From: Pseudomonas entomophila
GTDB taxonomy: Bacteria > Pseudomonadota > Gammaproteobacteria > Pseudomonadales > Pseudomonadaceae
Assembly: GCF_023277925.1 (NCBI RefSeq)
Contig: NZ_CP063832.1
Location: forward strand, 1,240,001 to 1,304,000
Reading direction: 5' to 3'
DNA length: 64,000 nucleotides
Part shown: positions 60,850-64,000 of the stretch, one piece after another
Position numbering within the stretch: position 1 is the stretch's first letter
Layout of the letters: the number at the start of each line of letters is the position of its first letter
Program-made: the position numbers and the translations under genes
Notes under the pieces: generated by a model
The model's database searches: none
What the model was told of the DNA's origin: nothing
The model's input: the letters and a program-made list of their open reading frames with translations, nothing else

Positions 60850-61623
60850 TCATTTCCCCGAAGCCGCGAGGGCTTGGGTCAACGCGGTGTTGGCACGTTC
60901 AGCCGTCTGTGTATCACCGTGTTTTTTCAGCAGTTCCGTGACCTCATGCAACTGTGCCGTGCTCAGACCGACGCGCAGGCTCGCCGCCATGTGCGAGCGC
61001 AATTGCGGCTCGACTCCTGGCGTCGCCGCCAGCGCCCCGACGGTCGCCAGTTCGCGACTTTGCCAGTCGAGGTTGTCGCGCTCGAAGATGTCACCGAACA
61101 GGTGGGTTTGCAGGAACCGGTTGATCACCGGAGCGAACTCGAACACCGGGCCTTTGACCGGGGCGCCGGAGATCCTGGTTTGATTCGCGGTGCCGGCGGC
61201 CAGCAGCTCATCCCCGATCGGAATCACCCGGCTCGGCTCATGCCCCGGCGCGTCTTCGATACCGCGCTGTTTGCGCGCCTGCACCACTGTCATCAGTTCG
61301 TTCAAGGCGTTGAGGCTACGGGGGAAGCCCACATAGGCGTACAGCTGCACCAGAATTTCCCGGGTTTCGCTGATGGTCAGGCCGGCATCGAGCCCTTGAT
61401 TGAGCGCGGTGTTGAGGTTGGGCATGTCGCTGGTCGCCATGAACGCGGCGATCAGAGGGATCGTTTGTTGTTGGCGCGACAAGCTGGCTGCGCTGGCGGG
61501 CGTGCTGGCCATGGTCTGCGATGCCTCGGCTGCTTGAGTGGTAACGCTGAACATCGCCCCAATACCCAGACCAAGCGCCATGAGTGCGGGGAGAGCAGTG
61601 CTGTTACGTGCGTCAGTGGTCAT
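60850..61623 (-). CDS. carboxymuconolactone decarboxylase (CMD) family protein, exported
   Basis: 257 residues from the ATG at 61623 (GGAG 9 bases upstream). Signal-like segment ALMALGLGIGAMFSVTTQAAEA, then two CMD/AhpD-like helical repeats: NTALNQGLDAGLTISETREILVQLYAYVGFPRSLNALNEL and LATVGALAATPGVEPQLRSHMAASLRVGLSTAQLHEVTELL. The redox CxxC of AhpD is missing, so it is not a peroxidase of that type. Role unknown; frequent companion of cupin and aldo-keto reductase genes. Confidence 0.82.
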   Translation of the reverse strand: MTTDARNSTALPALMALGLGIGAMFSVTTQAAEASQTMASTPASAASLSRQQQTIPLIAAFMATSDMPNLNTALNQGLDAGLTISETREILVQLYAYVGFPRSLNALNELMTVVQARKQRGIEDAPGHEPSRVIPIGDELLAAGTANQTRISGAPVKGPVFEFAPVINRFLQTHLFGDIFERDNLDWQSRELATVGALAATPGVEPQLRSHMAASLRVGLSTAQLHEVTELLKKHGDTQTAERANTALTQALAASGK

Positions 61624-61852
61624 CGTGAAAGGCTCCATCCATTGCGGGTCACTGCGGTGTCGCTGGATCGTACGGAGGATGGTTGTGTCGATTAACCCCG
61701 AAATTGCGCATGGACTTCTGAACAGAATTCATGAGTCGACATTGCCATAACCGCTGCAATTCCGGCGCGACCCCGCTGATGCAGGGCCTGTAGGGCGGAT
61801 GGCGGTTTGCAACAAAGGTGCCGGGTGAGCAGCTTCGACACATTCCGTAACT

Positions 61853-62320
61853 TCATTGGCCGGCGTACTGCGCCTCCGAGACCTGTTCCGCCCAGGTGAC
61901 GGTCTTGCCGTCCTTGGCTTCAGCGATGGCGATGTGGGTCATGCCGTTGCTGGTCGTGGCGCCATGCCAGTGACGGATGTGCGGCGCAATCCAGACAGTG
62001 TCGCCCGGCCGTATTTCCTGTCGTGGGCCGCCCTCTTGCTGCACGTAGCCGACGCCTGCGGTGACGATTAGCGTTTGCCCCAGCGGGTGGGTGTGCCAAG
62101 CCGTGCGTGCGCCAGGCTCGAAGGTCACCGTGCCGCCGCCGATGCGCGCCGGCGCATCACCGTTGAACAGGCCATCAACGCGCACCGAGCCGGTAAAGTT
62201 TTGAGCCGCGCCCTTGACCGAGGGCTGCGAGCCGTTCGGCGTAACGCGTATTTCGCCGGCGGCCTGTGATTCTGCCGCCATGAATGACAAAGCAACGAGT
62301 GGTGCGATCAATCGGTTCAT
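61853..62320 (-). CDS. exported single-domain cupin
   Basis: 155 residues with signal peptide (ALSFMAAESQA-AG). Cupin metal motifs: GARTAWHTHPLGQTLIV with HTH-type histidines and a second motif GDTVWIAPHIRHWHGAT. Likely binds a divalent metal; enzymatic function unknown. In the same strand order as the CMD gene, from which it is separated by 229 bases that hold no visible gene. Confidence 0.82.
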   Translation of the reverse strand: MNRLIAPLVALSFMAAESQAAGEIRVTPNGSQPSVKGAAQNFTGSVRVDGLFNGDAPARIGGGTVTFEPGARTAWHTHPLGQTLIVTAGVGYVQQEGGPRQEIRPGDTVWIAPHIRHWHGATTSNGMTHIAIAEAKDGKTVTWAEQVSEAQYAGQ

Positions 62321-62380
62321 CGGGTCAACTCCGGTCAGACGTGAAAGTGGCGGCGTACAGCGCGCCGCGTTTGGGCAGAC

Positions 62381-64000
<1,620 letters not shown>

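Overview
The window looks like a chromosomal segment of a fluorescent Pseudomonas of the putida/entomophila type. The evidence is high GC with strong G/C third positions, many REP-type palindromes with the core GTAGGAGCGGCTTCAGCCGC, a pseudomonine-type siderophore operon, Kdp and Kup potassium uptake, and the DUF6124/DUF3077 gene pairs common in this genus. No rRNA, tRNA or CRISPR array was found. The assignment comes from gene content, not from a database search.

Layout. 1-4.5 kb: pseudomonine precursor operon pmsC(partial)-E-A-B, supplying salicylate, its activation and histamine. 4.8-13.1 kb: a polymorphic-toxin island on the minus strand, with a 1554-residue Rhs protein carrying a ParB-like toxin tip, its overlapping immunity candidate, a 1180-bp IS630-family insertion, an orphan HNH-type toxin tip with a SUKH immunity gene, and two coupled unknown genes. 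13.4-14.8 kb: MATE exporter. 15.3-20.5 kb: a tightly coupled seven-gene operon (QueE, FolE, QueD, GMP-reductase-like, phosphoribosyltransferase, UbiD-like decarboxylase, Nudix) whose enzyme set matches the tubercidin (7-deazaadenosine) logic of Streptomyces; this is the most interesting system here. 20.6-24.6 kb: ECF sigma, FecR-like regulator and TonB receptor (iron signalling). 24.7-27.4 kb: a duplicated module made of a structured leader RNA candidate, a DUF6124 gene, a REP and a DUF3077 gene.

27.8-31.3 kb: double GNAT acetyltransferase flanked by inverted repeats, a DUF533/TerB-like protein, a DUF4231/SLATT-like membrane protein and a PAS-LuxR regulator. 31.5-35.6 kb: thiolase, acyl-CoA ligase and MHS transporter operon. 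35.7-38.2 kb: MipA-like protein, VOC protein, DUF2986 protein and periplasmic RNase T2. 38.4-48.3 kb: Kup and the complete kdpFABCDE set with an extra 31-residue microprotein in front. 48.5-51.2 kb: PuuA-like glutamine synthetase and an outer-membrane barrel. 51.5-53.2 kb: an AA10 LPMO and a GH18 chitinase, both without signal peptides, preceded by a hairpin that resembles an RsmA site. 53.4-57 kb: Ada/AlkA fusion, ACT protein, VOC protein and LysR. 57.7-64 kb: LysR regulator and an oxidoreductase/hydrolase cluster with a decayed flavodoxin gene between two aldo-keto reductases; the last one runs off the window.

The two ends are truncated genes. Long open frames opposite high-GC genes were treated as shadows.
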